From Pseudomonas yamanorum (GTDB lineage: Bacteria > Pseudomonadota > Gammaproteobacteria > Pseudomonadales > Pseudomonadaceae): a DNA stretch of 64,000 nucleotides. The notes under the pieces were generated by a model that had not been told where the DNA came from, searched no databases, and worked only from the letters and a program-made list of their open reading frames with translations. Location of the stretch: NCBI RefSeq assembly GCF_900105735.1, contig NZ_LT629793.1, forward strand, positions 1,860,001 to 1,924,000, written 5' to 3'. Shown here in pieces: positions 1 through 9,303 of this stretch (position 1 is the stretch's first letter; every line of letters begins with the position of its first letter). The translations under genes and the position numbers were made by a program.

Positions 1-588
1 CTCGAGCTACCCGCCGAGACCGACAGCGTGGTGCGCAGTGACGACTTGATCACCATCCGCGTATCGCCAGGCCGCGCCGAACTCTGGGCCCCCGCCGCCC
101 AGGCTGAAACGCTGCACAGCCAACTCGCCGGGCAATTGAACGAAGGTGAACTGAACCAGTGGTTGCTGGGCCAGATCCGTGCCGGCATCGGCCAGGTCAT
201 GCCTCAGACCCGCGAACTGTTCATCCCGCAAATGCTCAACCTGCAAGCCATCGGCGGCGTCAGCTTCAAGAAAGGCTGCTACACCGGCCAGGAAATCGTC
301 GCGCGCATGCAGTACCTGGGCAAACTCAAGCGCCGCCTGTACCGCCTGAGCCTGGCTGCCAGTGAACTGCCGGAGCCAGGCACCCCACTGTTTTCCCCGA
401 CTCACAACAGTGCAATTGGCGAGGTGGTCATTGCCGCCCGTGCCGACCAAGGGATTGAACTTCTAGCGGTGCTGCAAGCCGAAGCAGCAGAGAGTGGCGA
501 TGTGCATGTAGGCACGCTGGAAGGCCCGGGCCTTCAGTTGCTCGACCTGCCCTACCAACTGGACCGTGATCGCGAGATCCAGCGCTGA
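1..588 (+). CDS. ygfZ: tRNA-modifying folate-binding protein YgfZ, C-terminal part (5' end outside window)
   Basis: The reading frame is open from the first base, so the gene starts upstream of the window; 195 C-terminal residues are present. The signature K-G-C-Y-T-G-Q-E, with the conserved cysteine, lies near residue 92 of the visible part and marks the GcvT-like YgfZ family, which binds tetrahydrofolate and supports Fe-S enzymes such as MiaB-type tRNA modification. The part after the signature fits the C-terminal beta-barrel. It is followed 36 nt later by an HDOD gene on the same strand. No oddity apart from truncation by the window edge. Confidence 0.9.
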   Translation, partial: LELPAETDSVVRSDDLITIRVSPGRAELWAPAAQAETLHSQLAGQLNEGELNQWLLGQIRAGIGQVMPQTRELFIPQMLNLQAIGGVSFKKGCYTGQEIVARMQYLGKLKRRLYRLSLAASELPEPGTPLFSPTHNSAIGEVVIAARADQGIELLAVLQAEAAESGDVHVGTLEGPGLQLLDLPYQLDRDREIQR

Positions 589-624
589 TCGTCGTACCTT
601 TTTGCAACACCCTAGAGATCATGA

Positions 625-1446
625 ATGAACATGCTGGCGGAAAAAGTCCAACAGGCGTTGGTTGTGGCCATCGATAACGATGACCTGGTTCTGCCAACGT
701 TGCCGGAAGTAGCCCTGAAGATTCGTCAGGCCGCCGAAGACCCGGACATCAGTATCAGCCATCTAAGCAAAGTGATCAGCCGCGATACCGCCTTGTCGGC
801 GCGGCTGATCAAAGTGGTCAACAGCCCGCTGTTGCGCGCGACCCAGGAAGTCACTGACCTGCACACCGCCATCACCCGGTTGGGCACCAACTACAGCAGT
901 AACCTGTCGATCGGGCTGGTGATGGAACAGATCTTCCACGCCCGTTCCGACGTGGTCGAACAGAAGATGCGCGACGTGTGGCGACGCAGCCTGGAAGTGG
1001 CCGGCGTGAGCTACGCGCTGTGCCGCAACCACAGCCAGTTGAAGCCTGACCAGGCGGCCCTCGGCGGCTTGGTGCACCAGATTGGCGTGCTGCCGATCCT
1101 GACCTACGCCGAAGATCACTATGAGCTGCTGGCTGACCCCGTCAGCCTCAACCACGTGATTGAAAGCATCCACCCGCTGCTGGGGGACAAACTGCTGCGA
1201 CGTTGGGACTTCCCGGAAATGCTGGTGAACCTGCCAGGGCAATACCTCGACCTGGAGCGCGACTCCGAGCGCCTGGACTATATCGACCTGGTGCAGGTCG
1301 CCGTGCTGTATTGCCACCGCAACACCGACCATCCGCTCGCCAGCGTGCCGCTATCGACGCTGCCTGCAATCAAGAAACTGCGCCTCGACCCGCACAGCGA
1401 CGCCTTGCGTGCCGAGCTGGATGAAGCGCGGTCGATGTTTTACTGA
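625..1446 (+). CDS. HDOD domain protein
   Basis: This 273-residue protein is almost entirely one HDOD domain, a degenerate HD-phosphohydrolase fold used as a signalling or scaffold module. The stretch LPTLPEVALKIRQAAEDPD near residue 25 and the following helices (ISRDTALSARLIKVVNSP) are typical of the family; no GGDEF or EAL domain is attached. The start at 625 is the first ATG after ygfZ, and an internal ATG two codons later (MNM) could also be used. Its stop meets the convergent stop of the histidine kinase with no gap. HDOD proteins often act in motility or stress signalling; the role here is unknown. Confidence 0.85.
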   Translation: MNMLAEKVQQALVVAIDNDDLVLPTLPEVALKIRQAAEDPDISISHLSKVISRDTALSARLIKVVNSPLLRATQEVTDLHTAITRLGTNYSSNLSIGLVMEQIFHARSDVVEQKMRDVWRRSLEVAGVSYALCRNHSQLKPDQAALGGLVHQIGVLPILTYAEDHYELLADPVSLNHVIESIHPLLGDKLLRRWDFPEMLVNLPGQYLDLERDSERLDYIDLVQVAVLYCHRNTDHPLASVPLSTLPAIKKLRLDPHSDALRAELDEARSMFY

Positions 1447-2832
1447 TTACCCCGCAATAAAACTGACCCGCACCTTCAACCCCGCCAACTCACCATCATG
1501 CAAGCTGATCTGCGCCAGATGTGCCCGACAGATCTCACCGACAATCGCCAGCCCCAAGCCCGAACCCAAGCCCTGCTGACTGCGCCGATAGAACCGCTCG
1601 AATACCCGATCCCGCTCATCCAGCGGGATTCCCGGGCCGTCGTCTTCCACCTCAAGCACCGCTGGCGCCGTCACCCGCAGGATCACGTTGCCACCCGGCG
1701 GCGTGTGGGCCAAGGCGTTGTCCACCAGGTTGCTCAACAACTCGTTCAACAGGGTCGGCTCGCCTCGCAGCCACACTGGCTCATCGGCTTCCAGGGCCAG
1801 GGCTACGCCACGTGCATGGGCCAGCGGCGCCATGGCCATGCCCAGTTCGCGAGCCAGCTGGCTCAAGTCCAGCAACTGGGCCCCGCCTTCGGCAATCGCC
1901 CGGGCACCGTTTTCGATGCGAGCCAGCGACAGTAATTGATTGGCCAGGTGAGTCAGGCGATCAGTGCCCTGGGCGGCGGTTTCCAGGGTCGTGCGCCAGG
2001 TGGCCGGGTCTTCGGCCCGCAAGCCGAGCTCCAGGCGGGCTTTGAGGGCCGCCAGCGGTGTACGCAGCTCATGGGCGGCGTCGGCAATAAACTGCGCCTG
2101 GCGCTCGAACTGCCCGCGCAGGCGTTCAGTGAAATGGTTGAGCGCCCGAACCAGCGGACCCAACTCATGCTGCACTTCCACCAGCGGCAATGGCCGAAGG
2201 TCATCGGGCTGGCGCTCTTCCACGGCCGTGCGCAAACGCTCCAATGGCCGCAACGCTGCACTCACGGCAAACCACACCAACAACAACGCGCCGACAGCCA
2301 ACATCCCCAGGCGCAGCAAAGTATCGGCCATCAGGCTGCGAGCCATGGCGACCCGCGCCTCATCGGTTTCGGCCACACGTATCTCCGCCATGCCATTCAT
2401 GTTCGGTTCGGAGACGGCCTTGAGCAGGCTGACCACTCGCACGTTCTGGCCCTGATACTTGGCGTTATAAAAGCGCGCCAGCGCCGGATAGTCATCGGTG
2501 CGCGGCGTGCCCGGCGGCGGGCCCGGCAGGTTCTCGTAGCCGGAAATCAGCTTCTGGTGAATATCGTTGACCTGGTAGTAAATCCGTCCGGCGCTGTCGT
2601 AGGCGAACGTATCCAGGGCCACGTACGGCACGTCGGCACTCAAGGTCCCGTCGCGATGGGACAGGCCGGCCGCAATGGTCCGCGCCGAGGCCAGCAGCGT
2701 GCGGTCGTAAGCCGTGTCGGCCGCCTCGCGCCCATTCCAGTAAGCGCTCAAGCCGCTGGCGAGCATCAACACCACCAGCAACAGCGCCAGGTTCCACAGC
2801 AGGCGCCAGCGCAGGCTGCTGGGCTTATGCAT
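1447..2832 (-). CDS. tctE: Sensor histidine kinase TctE of the tricarboxylate two-component system
   Basis: The protein has 461 residues. A transmembrane helix lies at about 10-30, a periplasmic sensor region at about 31-172 (the 2CSK-type N-terminal domain of TctE-like kinases) and a second helix at about 173-194. The dimerisation H-box follows (AAHELRTPLAAL, phospho-acceptor His254), then N-box NLVDNALAHTP near 365 and G-box DDGPGIP near 398. The start at 2832 was chosen because the protein then begins just before the first membrane helix and overlaps the end of tctD by 8 bp; an upstream extension has no membrane or domain content. It is expected to sense extracellular tricarboxylates and phosphorylate TctD. 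Confidence 0.88.
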   Translation of the reverse strand: MHKPSSLRWRLLWNLALLLVVLMLASGLSAYWNGREAADTAYDRTLLASARTIAAGLSHRDGTLSADVPYVALDTFAYDSAGRIYYQVNDIHQKLISGYENLPGPPPGTPRTDDYPALARFYNAKYQGQNVRVVSLLKAVSEPNMNGMAEIRVAETDEARVAMARSLMADTLLRLGMLAVGALLLVWFAVSAALRPLERLRTAVEERQPDDLRPLPLVEVQHELGPLVRALNHFTERLRGQFERQAQFIADAAHELRTPLAALKARLELGLRAEDPATWRTTLETAAQGTDRLTHLANQLLSLARIENGARAIAEGGAQLLDLSQLARELGMAMAPLAHARGVALALEADEPVWLRGEPTLLNELLSNLVDNALAHTPPGGNVILRVTAPAVLEVEDDGPGIPLDERDRVFERFYRRSQQGLGSGLGLAIVGEICRAHLAQISLHDGELAGLKVRVSFIAG

Positions 2833-3496
2833 CGCGAGCTTCCAGCAAGTACCCCAGGCCACGGAAGGTGACGATGGCCACCGGCTGGCCATCGAGTTTC
2901 TTGCGCAGGCGATGCACGTAGATTTCGATGGCGTCGGGGCTGGCCTCTTCATCCAGGCCGAACACCTGGGAGGCCAGTTGTTCCTTGCTCATCACCCGGC
3001 CCGGGCGTGCAATCAGCGCCTCAAGCACCGCCTGCTCGCGGGAGGTCAGGGTCAGCAGTTCGCCACCCAGGGTGAAGCGCCGCGTATCCAGGTCGTAAAT
3101 CAGCACGCCACACGCCTGCTGCCGCTCACCGCCCAGCACGCTACGGCGCAGCAGGGCTTTGACTCGGGCTTCCAGTTCCGTCAGTTCGAATGGCTTGGCC
3201 AGGTAGTCATCCGCCCCCAGGTTGAGGCCGTGCACCCGGTCTTTCACATCACTGCGAGCGGTCAACATCAGCACCGGCAGATTTTTACCGCGGGCCCGCA
3301 ACCGCGCCAATACCTCAAAACCGTCCATGCGCGGCAGGCCCACATCAAGGATCGCCACCGCGTATTCCTCGCTGCTCAAGGCCAGGTCCGCCGCCACCCC
3401 ATCGTGCAACACGTCGACGGTCAAACCCGTGCTCTTGAGCGCCTGGGCGACACTTTCGGCTAGCTGCAAATGGTCTTCGACCAGAAGGACACGCAT
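2825..3496 (-). CDS. tctD: Response regulator TctD, OmpR family
   Basis: The protein has 223 residues in two domains. The receiver (1-115) has phospho-acceptor Asp51 in AILDVGLP, acidic residues ED near 7, switch Thr79 and Lys101. The C-terminal winged-helix DNA-binding domain (about 125-220) ends IVTFRGLGYLLE, as in OmpR/PhoB proteins. It is co-transcribed with tctE by an 8-bp overlap and divergent from the porin-tctCBA operon, whose transcription it most likely activates when citrate or related acids are present. The 237-bp divergent region 3497-3733 should hold its binding sites; I could not pick out a specific operator by eye. Confidence 0.88.
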   Translation of the reverse strand: MRVLLVEDHLQLAESVAQALKSTGLTVDVLHDGVAADLALSSEEYAVAILDVGLPRMDGFEVLARLRARGKNLPVLMLTARSDVKDRVHGLNLGADDYLAKPFELTELEARVKALLRRSVLGGERQQACGVLIYDLDTRRFTLGGELLTLTSREQAVLEALIARPGRVMSKEQLASQVFGLDEEASPDAIEIYVHRLRKKLDGQPVAIVTFRGLGYLLEARDA

Positions 3497-3733
3497 GGGT
3501 TCTTACCTCGTTCGGGGGTGGTCGGCGCCACGCTTTGCCGGGGAGTTTACAGGCGCAACCTGTGCTGTGAAGCCCGAAAACATTGAAAGACGACTGAAAG
3601 GTTAGTGAAAGCTTCGCCCTTTAGCATCCAGCCACGGTGGGTTTCGCCTGCCGAGCTATTTCACCCATAGCGCCCGAAAAACGCCTCGAAGCGTTTTCGC
3701 CAAAATAAGAACAATAAACGGAGTACACCCACG

Positions 3734-5014
3734 ATGCTGCGCACACAGCCGCCTGCTCGTTCTTCTCGTTTCACCCAGACCGCCCTTGCCAGTGCTGCCG
3801 CCTTTGCCGGCTTTTCGCCTGTAGGCCAAGCCGCCTTTTTCGAGGACAGCACCGCCACCCTCGAAACCCGCAACATGTACTTCAATCGCGACTTTCGCGA
3901 TGGCACCAGCGCACAACAATCCAAGCGCGACGAGTGGGCCCAGGGCTTCATGCTCAACCTGCAATCGGGCTACACCGACGGCACCGTCGGCTTCGGCGTG
4001 GATGCCCTGGGCATGCTCGGGGTCAAGCTCGACTCCAGCCCCGACCGCACCGGCACCGGCCTGCTGCCCACCCACGATGACGGCCGCGCCGCCAACGAAT
4101 ATTCCAAACTCGGCCTGACCGGCAAAGTGAAGATCTCCGCCACCGAGCTGAAGATCGGCGCACTGATACCCGAGTTGCCGATCCTCAAGCCCAACGACGG
4201 GCGCATCCTGCCGCAGACGTTTGAAGGCGGCCTGTTGAGTTCCAAGGAGTTCAAGAACCTGGTGTTTACCGGCGGCCGCCTGAACAAGGCCAAAGACCGC
4301 GACGACACTAACTACGAAGACATCGGCCTCAATAACAAGAACAGCCGCTTCCTCAGCGGTGCCACCGGCAAGCATTTCGATTTCGGCGGCGTGGACTACA
4401 AGTTTGCCGACAAGATCACCGGCAGCTACCACTTTGCCCAACTCGACGACGTGTACCGCCAGCATTTCCTCGGCCTGGTCGCCTCACGGCCGATGGGCCC
4501 CGGCACCTTCGGCGCCGACCTGCGCCTGGCCGTCAGTGATGACACCGGGGCCGCCCGCGGCGGCAAGATCGACAACACCTCCCTCAACGGTCTCTTCAGC
4601 TATGCCCTCAATGGCCATAAGCTCAGCGCCGGCTATCAACACATGTCGGGCGATAGCGCCTTTCCCTACGTGGACGGTAGCGATCCTTACCTTGTCAACT
4701 TCGTGCAGATCAACGACTTTGCCGGCGCCGAAGAACGCTCCTGGCAGGCACGCTACGACTACGACTTCGCCAAGCTGGGGATTCCCGGCCTGAGTTTCAT
4801 GAGCCGTTACCTGTCGGGTGACAACATCAAGCTCAAGAACGGCGAGACCGGCAAGGAGTGGGAACGCAACAGCGAGATCAAGTACGTGGTGCAAAGCGGC
4901 ACCTTCAAGGACGTGGCCGTGCGCCTGCGTAATGCCACTTACCGTTCCAACTATTCGGCCCGTGATGCGGATGAAGTGCGCCTGCTGGTGAGCTACAGCG
5001 TCGCACTCTGGTAA
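3734..5014 (+). CDS. opdH: OprD-family outer membrane porin for tricarboxylates (OpdH-like)
   Basis: This 426-residue precursor has an N-terminal export signal (ASAAAFAGFSPVGQAAFF, cleavage near residue 34) followed by ETRNMYFNRDFRDG, the start of mature OprD-family barrels. The protein ends in an aromatic residue (SYSVALW), as expected for BAM-dependent outer membrane insertion. OprD porins are 18-stranded monomeric channels for carboxylates and amino acids. The position directly before tctCBA matches OpdH of P. aeruginosa, which takes up cis-aconitate and other tricarboxylates. Family membership is seen in the sequence; the substrate is inferred from context. Confidence 0.85.
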   Translation: MLRTQPPARSSRFTQTALASAAAFAGFSPVGQAAFFEDSTATLETRNMYFNRDFRDGTSAQQSKRDEWAQGFMLNLQSGYTDGTVGFGVDALGMLGVKLDSSPDRTGTGLLPTHDDGRAANEYSKLGLTGKVKISATELKIGALIPELPILKPNDGRILPQTFEGGLLSSKEFKNLVFTGGRLNKAKDRDDTNYEDIGLNNKNSRFLSGATGKHFDFGGVDYKFADKITGSYHFAQLDDVYRQHFLGLVASRPMGPGTFGADLRLAVSDDTGAARGGKIDNTSLNGLFSYALNGHKLSAGYQHMSGDSAFPYVDGSDPYLVNFVQINDFAGAEERSWQARYDYDFAKLGIPGLSFMSRYLSGDNIKLKNGETGKEWERNSEIKYVVQSGTFKDVAVRLRNATYRSNYSARDADEVRLLVSYSVALW

Positions 5015-5048
5015 CAGCAACCTCATAACAACAATGATGGAGATGAAC

Positions 5049-6029
5049 ATGACCCTTTCACTGCGTAAATTTGCCCTGACGGCCAGTTGCATGCTGTTCG
5101 CCAGCCAATTGCTGGCCGCCGAGCCCAAGCGCCCGGAATGCATCGCCCCGGCGTCCCCGGGCGGTGGTTTTGACCTGACCTGCAAACTGGCGCAGAGCGC
5201 GTTGGTCAACGAGAAGCTGCTGAGCAAGCCGATGCGCGTGACCTACATGCCCGGCGGCGTGGGTGCGGTGGCCTACAACGCCGTCGTGGCGCAGCGTCCG
5301 GCAGACGCCGGCACGCTGGTGGCGTGGTCCAGCGGCTCGCTGCTGAACCTGGCCCAAGGCAAGTTTGGCCGCTTCGATGAAAGCGCCGTGCGCTGGCTCG
5401 CGGCCGTCGGTACCAGCTACGGTGCCATCGCGGTGAAAAACGATTCGCCCTACAAAAACCTCGACGATCTGGTCAAGGCCCTGAAGAAAGATCCGGGCAG
5501 CGTGGTCATCGGTTCCGGCGGCACCGTCGGCAGCCAGGACTGGATGCAAACCGCACTGATCGCCAAGGCCGCCGGGATCAATCCGCGTGACCTGCGCTAC
5601 GTGGCACTGGAAGGCGGCGGCGAAATCGCCACCGCCCTGCTCGGCGGCCACATCCAGGTGGGCAGCACCGACATCTCCGACTCCATGCCGCACATCCTCA
5701 GCGGCGACATGCGCCTGCTGGCGGTGTTCTCCGACGAGCGCCTGGATGAGCCGGAAATGAAGAACATTCCGACCGCCAAGGAACAAGGCTACGACATCGT
5801 CTGGCCGGTGGTACGTGGCTTCTACCTCGGGCCAAAAGTCAGCGACGAAGACTACGCCTGGTGGAAAGACGCCTTCGACAAACTGCTGGCTTCCGACGAG
5901 TTCGCCAAGCTGCGTGACCAGCGCGAGCTGTTCCCGTTCGCCATGACCGGCCCGGAACTGGACACCTATGTGAAGAAACAGGTGGCTGACTACAAAGTGC
6001 TGGCCAAAGAGTTCGGCCTGATCCAGTAA
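5049..6029 (+). CDS. tctC: Tricarboxylate-binding periplasmic protein TctC
   Basis: The protein is about 326 residues with a Sec signal (MTLSLRKFALTASCMLFASQLLAAE) and the Bug/TctC fold. The early ECIAPASPGGGFDLTCK segment matches the PxxPGGxxD ligand-binding loop of the family. Of the candidate ATG codons between 5034 and 5049, the last is preferred because GGAG at 5039-5042 lies 6 nt before it. The protein binds the tricarboxylate in the periplasm and delivers it to TctAB. It lies 34 nt after the porin gene. A REP palindrome separates it from tctB. Confidence 0.9.
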   Translation: MTLSLRKFALTASCMLFASQLLAAEPKRPECIAPASPGGGFDLTCKLAQSALVNEKLLSKPMRVTYMPGGVGAVAYNAVVAQRPADAGTLVAWSSGSLLNLAQGKFGRFDESAVRWLAAVGTSYGAIAVKNDSPYKNLDDLVKALKKDPGSVVIGSGGTVGSQDWMQTALIAKAAGINPRDLRYVALEGGGEIATALLGGHIQVGSTDISDSMPHILSGDMRLLAVFSDERLDEPEMKNIPTAKEQGYDIVWPVVRGFYLGPKVSDEDYAWWKDAFDKLLASDEFAKLRDQRELFPFAMTGPELDTYVKKQVADYKVLAKEFGLIQ

Positions 6030-6038
6030 TCGCCCCTC

Positions 6039-6138
6039 TGTGGGAGCGGGCTTGCTCGCGAAAAACTTCAACGATGACGCGTGCTGCCTGTATAAACGCG
6101 ACGTCCTGGCGTTCTTCGTGAGCAAGCTCGCGCCTACA
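6039..6138. repeat. REP palindrome pair in the tctC-tctB gap
   Basis: Two inverted REP units (TGTGGGAGCGGGCTTGCTCG at 6039 and a diverged mirror copy ending TACA near 6138) flank a short spacer. The element begins 9 nt after the tctC stop and ends just before the ribosome-binding site of tctB. It could stabilise the upstream mRNA or lower tctB expression relative to tctC. Confidence 0.85.
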
Positions 6139-6159
6139 AGAGTCTCCAAGGAGTTTCCC

Positions 6160-6618
6160 ATGCTCTTACAACGCATTTTCGCCTCAGTGATGTTGTTGGT
6201 CTGCGCCGGCCTCGCACTGATGGCCTGGCCGTATCAGGCTTCGTTTTCCTATGAGCCGGTAGGACCTCGGGCCTACCCGCTGCTGATGCTCGGGCTGATG
6301 GGCCTGGGTTTGCTCTACATGCTGTTTCGCCCACAACCCACCAAGCACACTGAAGAAGAGCCCGCGCTGGACCGCGAGACACTGGTCAAGATCGCTGCCT
6401 GCGTGACGCTGTTGATCATTTTCGCCGGCACCTTCGAACCCCTGGGTTTCATCCTCAGCAGCATGCTGATCGGCATTCCGATGGCCCGCCTGTATGGCGG
6501 CCGATGGATGCCCAGCGTGGTAATCGTGACCTTGATGAGCATCGGTCTTTACCTGCTGTTCGACAAAGCCATGGATGTACCGCTGCCGCTCGGCCTGCTT
6601 GAAGTTCTGGAGAACTGA
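6160..6618 (+). CDS. tctB: Tripartite tricarboxylate transporter small membrane subunit TctB
   Basis: This 152-residue protein has four predicted membrane helices (about 5-25, 38-56, 77-105 and 115-138), the size and topology of TctB subunits. The start at 6160 follows a good ribosome-binding site (CCAAGGAGTTTCCC); the frame is open further upstream, but that part is translated REP sequence. TctB pairs with TctA in the inner membrane to import tricarboxylates delivered by TctC. The start of tctA lies 1 nt after the stop. Confidence 0.88.
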   Translation: MLLQRIFASVMLLVCAGLALMAWPYQASFSYEPVGPRAYPLLMLGLMGLGLLYMLFRPQPTKHTEEEPALDRETLVKIAACVTLLIIFAGTFEPLGFILSSMLIGIPMARLYGGRWMPSVVIVTLMSIGLYLLFDKAMDVPLPLGLLEVLEN

Positions 6619-6619
6619 T

Positions 6620-8134
6620 ATGGATACGTTCAGCTATTTGGGCCAGGGCTTCGGCGTTGCACTGACCCCTTACAACCTGATCACCGCGCTGTGCGGGACT
6701 TTGATCGGCACCGTCGTCGGCCTGTTGCCGGGCCTTGGGCCGATCAACGGCGTAGCGCTGTTGATCCCCATCGCGTTCGCCCTCGGGCTGCCGCCTGAGT
6801 CGGCATTGATCCTGTTGGCCGCCGTGTACCTGGGCTGCGAATACGGCGGGCGTATCAGCTCGATCCTGTTGAACATCCCTGGTGAAGCCTCCACCGTGAT
6901 GACCACCCTCGATGGCTACCCAATGGCCCGCAAAGGCCTGGCGGGCGTGGCATTGTCGCTGTCGGCATGGAGTTCGTTCATCGGTGCGTTTATCGCCACC
7001 TGCGGCATGGTGCTGTTCGCCCCACTGCTGGCCAAATGGGCGATTGCCTTCGGCCCGGCGGAATATTTCGTACTGATGGTGTTTGCCATCGTCTGCCTGG
7101 GCGGCATGGCCGGTGACAAACCGCTGAAGACCTTTGTCGCGGCGTTGATCGGCCTGTTTCTGTCAGCGGTGGGTATCGATGCCAACAGCGGTGTGTACCG
7201 CTTCACCGGCGATAACATCCACCTGACCGACGGCATCCAATTCGTGGTGCTGGTGCTGGGCCTGTTCTCCATCAGCGAAATCCTGTTGCTGCTGGAAAAA
7301 ACCCACCGTGGCCAGGAAGCGGTGAAAGCTACCGGACGGATGATGTTTAACCTGAAGGAAGCTTCCGCAGTATTCGTCGTAAATATTCGCTGCGGGCTGT
7401 TGGGTTTCATCATGGGCGTGCTGCCGGGCGCGGGTGCAACACTCGCCTCCGCCGTGGCCTACATGACCGAAAAGCGTCTGGCCGGAGCCAGCGGTAAATT
7501 CGGCCAGGGCGACATGCGCGGCCTGGCGGCGCCGGAAACTGCGATCGGTGCTTCCGCCTGCGGCGCCCTGGTGCCGATGCTGACCCTCGGTGTACCCGGC
7601 TCGGGTACCACCGCCGTGATGATCGGCGCGCTGTCGCTGTACAACATCACCCCCGGCCCGCTGCTGTTCCAACAGCAGCCCGACATCGTCTGGGGCCTGA
7701 TCGCCTCGTTGTTTATCGCCAATATCATGCTGGTGATCCTCAACATCCCGATGATCCGTATCTTCACCCGCATCCTTGCCGTGCCGAACTGGGCGCTGGT
7801 GCCGGTGATCGCCATCATCACCGCGATCGGTGTGTATGCGGTTCACGCCACCACCTTCGACCTGTTCCTGATGGTCGGCATCGGCATCTTCGGCTACATC
7901 CTGCGCAAGCTGGATTTCCCGCTGTCGCCGGTACTGCTGGGCTTTATCCTCGGTGGGTTGATGGAACAGAACCTGCGTCGTGCGCTGTCGATCTCCAACG
8001 GTGAACTGCAGATCCTCTGGTCGAGCCCGATCACCTTTGGCGTATGGGTGCTGACGGCCTTGATGCTGTTGTTCCCGCTGGTGCGCATCTGGCGCAAGCG
8101 TTCCCTGCAGCGCCGTGCCGTGGCCGATGTCTGA
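6620..8134 (+). CDS. tctA: Tripartite tricarboxylate transporter large membrane subunit TctA
   Basis: The protein has 504 residues with about 12 membrane helices. It carries the family signatures: an early GTVVGLLPGLGPINGVALLIP segment and the repeat-related GVLPGAGATLASAVAYMTEK region near residue 275, both glycine/proline-rich substrate loops. The start ATG at 6620 is one base after the tctB stop and follows GGAG at 6609-6612. It is the channel-forming subunit of the TctABC secondary transporter. Its last 8 bp overlap the start of the downstream AbrB-like gene, so the two are translationally coupled. Confidence 0.92.
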   Translation: MDTFSYLGQGFGVALTPYNLITALCGTLIGTVVGLLPGLGPINGVALLIPIAFALGLPPESALILLAAVYLGCEYGGRISSILLNIPGEASTVMTTLDGYPMARKGLAGVALSLSAWSSFIGAFIATCGMVLFAPLLAKWAIAFGPAEYFVLMVFAIVCLGGMAGDKPLKTFVAALIGLFLSAVGIDANSGVYRFTGDNIHLTDGIQFVVLVLGLFSISEILLLLEKTHRGQEAVKATGRMMFNLKEASAVFVVNIRCGLLGFIMGVLPGAGATLASAVAYMTEKRLAGASGKFGQGDMRGLAAPETAIGASACGALVPMLTLGVPGSGTTAVMIGALSLYNITPGPLLFQQQPDIVWGLIASLFIANIMLVILNIPMIRIFTRILAVPNWALVPVIAIITAIGVYAVHATTFDLFLMVGIGIFGYILRKLDFPLSPVLLGFILGGLMEQNLRRALSISNGELQILWSSPITFGVWVLTALMLLFPLVRIWRKRSLQRRAVADV

Positions 8135-9164
8135 GGCCACGTTTAAAAAATGGTGGGCAACACCGCTGGTCGGTCTGCTGGGCGGGTACCTCGCCAGCCA
8201 GATCGGCTGGCCACTGCCGTACATGGTCGGCTCGTTGTTGGCGATCATCCTCGTGCGCTGCCTCACACCCTGGCAGCTGGCGGAAATTCCCGGCGGCCGC
8301 AAATGCGGCCAATGGGTGGTGGGCATCGGTATCGGCCTGCACTTCACCCCGGTGGTGATGGAACAGGTGATGAGCCACTTCGGCCTGATCTTCTTTGGCG
8401 CGCTGGTCACCAGCCTCTCCAGCATTGTGGGCGTGTGGTTGATGCGCCGTAGCGGTGAAGACCGCGCCACGGCGTTTTTCTCGAGCATGCCGGGCGGGTC
8501 TGGGGAGATGGTCAACCTCGGTGCACGCAATGGCGCGGTACTCAGCCGCGTTGCCGCAGGCCAGAGTTTGCGGGTGTTGGTGGTGGTGCTGTGTGTACCG
8601 GCGGCGTTCAAGTATTTGCTGGGGGAAGGTGCTCCGCAGTTTCATCCGGCGACCGTCGATTGGGCATGGCTGGCGGTGCTGTTCCCCGTCGGCGCGTTGG
8701 TAGCCTGGGGTTGGCAGCGCTTGCGTCAGCCGAATCCTTGGCTGTTCGGGCCGCTACTGGTCAGCGCCATCGTCAGTATCACCTGGGACTTGCACATCGG
8801 CCTGCCAGACGGTGGCAGCCAGATCGGCCAGTGGCTGATTGGCAGCGGCCTGGGTTGCCACTTCAACCGACAGTTCTTCCGGCGCGCGCCATTGTTCATG
8901 GGGCGTACCTTGATCGGTACAGTGTTGACCATGTTGATCGCGACACTGGCGGCGGTAGGTTTGAGCGCGCTGACGCATCTGGATCTGCGTTCACTGACAC
9001 TGGGCATGATGCCCGGGGGGATTGCCGAGATGAGCCTGACGGCAGAAACCCTGCAACTGTCGGTGCCGTTGGTAACGGCGATGCAGGTGATGCGCTTGTT
9101 GTTTGTGTTATTTCTGGCGGAGCCGTTGTTTCGGCACTGGAACCGACAGCCAGACAAAATCTAA
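8127..9164 (+). CDS. AbrB-family (putative ammonia monooxygenase-like) membrane protein
   Basis: The protein has 345 residues with two similar halves of about 5 helices each. Each half contains the AbrB duplication motif: PYMVGSLLAIILVRC with QWVVGIGIGLHFTP in the first, and QWLIGSGLGCHFN with MMPGGIAEMSLTAE in the second. Many databases label this family AbrB or putative ammonia monooxygenase, but it is an integral membrane protein of unproven function. The start at 8127 overlaps the tctA stop (ATGTCTGA), and the same gene follows tctA in P. aeruginosa, so a role linked to tricarboxylate transport is likely but unproven. Confidence 0.8.
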   Translation: MSEATFKKWWATPLVGLLGGYLASQIGWPLPYMVGSLLAIILVRCLTPWQLAEIPGGRKCGQWVVGIGIGLHFTPVVMEQVMSHFGLIFFGALVTSLSSIVGVWLMRRSGEDRATAFFSSMPGGSGEMVNLGARNGAVLSRVAAGQSLRVLVVVLCVPAAFKYLLGEGAPQFHPATVDWAWLAVLFPVGALVAWGWQRLRQPNPWLFGPLLVSAIVSITWDLHIGLPDGGSQIGQWLIGSGLGCHFNRQFFRRAPLFMGRTLIGTVLTMLIATLAAVGLSALTHLDLRSLTLGMMPGGIAEMSLTAETLQLSVPLVTAMQVMRLLFVLFLAEPLFRHWNRQPDKI

Positions 9165-9182
9165 CGCCTCGCGACGTTCAAT

Positions 9183-9292
9183 TGTGGGAGCTGTCGAGCC
9201 CCAGCGAGGCTGCGATAGCGGTGGGTCAGGCAGCATTGATGCTGACTGTGCCGCCGCCTTCGCAGCCTCGCTAAAGCTCGACAGCTCCTACA
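9183..9292. repeat. REP palindrome pair
   Basis: TGTGGGAGCTGTCGAGCC at 9183 and its mirror copy ending GGCTCGACAGCTCC-type sequence at about 9292 form a long imperfect hairpin. It lies between the convergent ends of the AbrB-like gene and ung and could act as a transcription barrier. This variant (CTGTCGAG) differs from the common GCGGGCTTG type. Confidence 0.85.
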
Positions 9293-9303
9293 TTGGATCT
9301 ACG

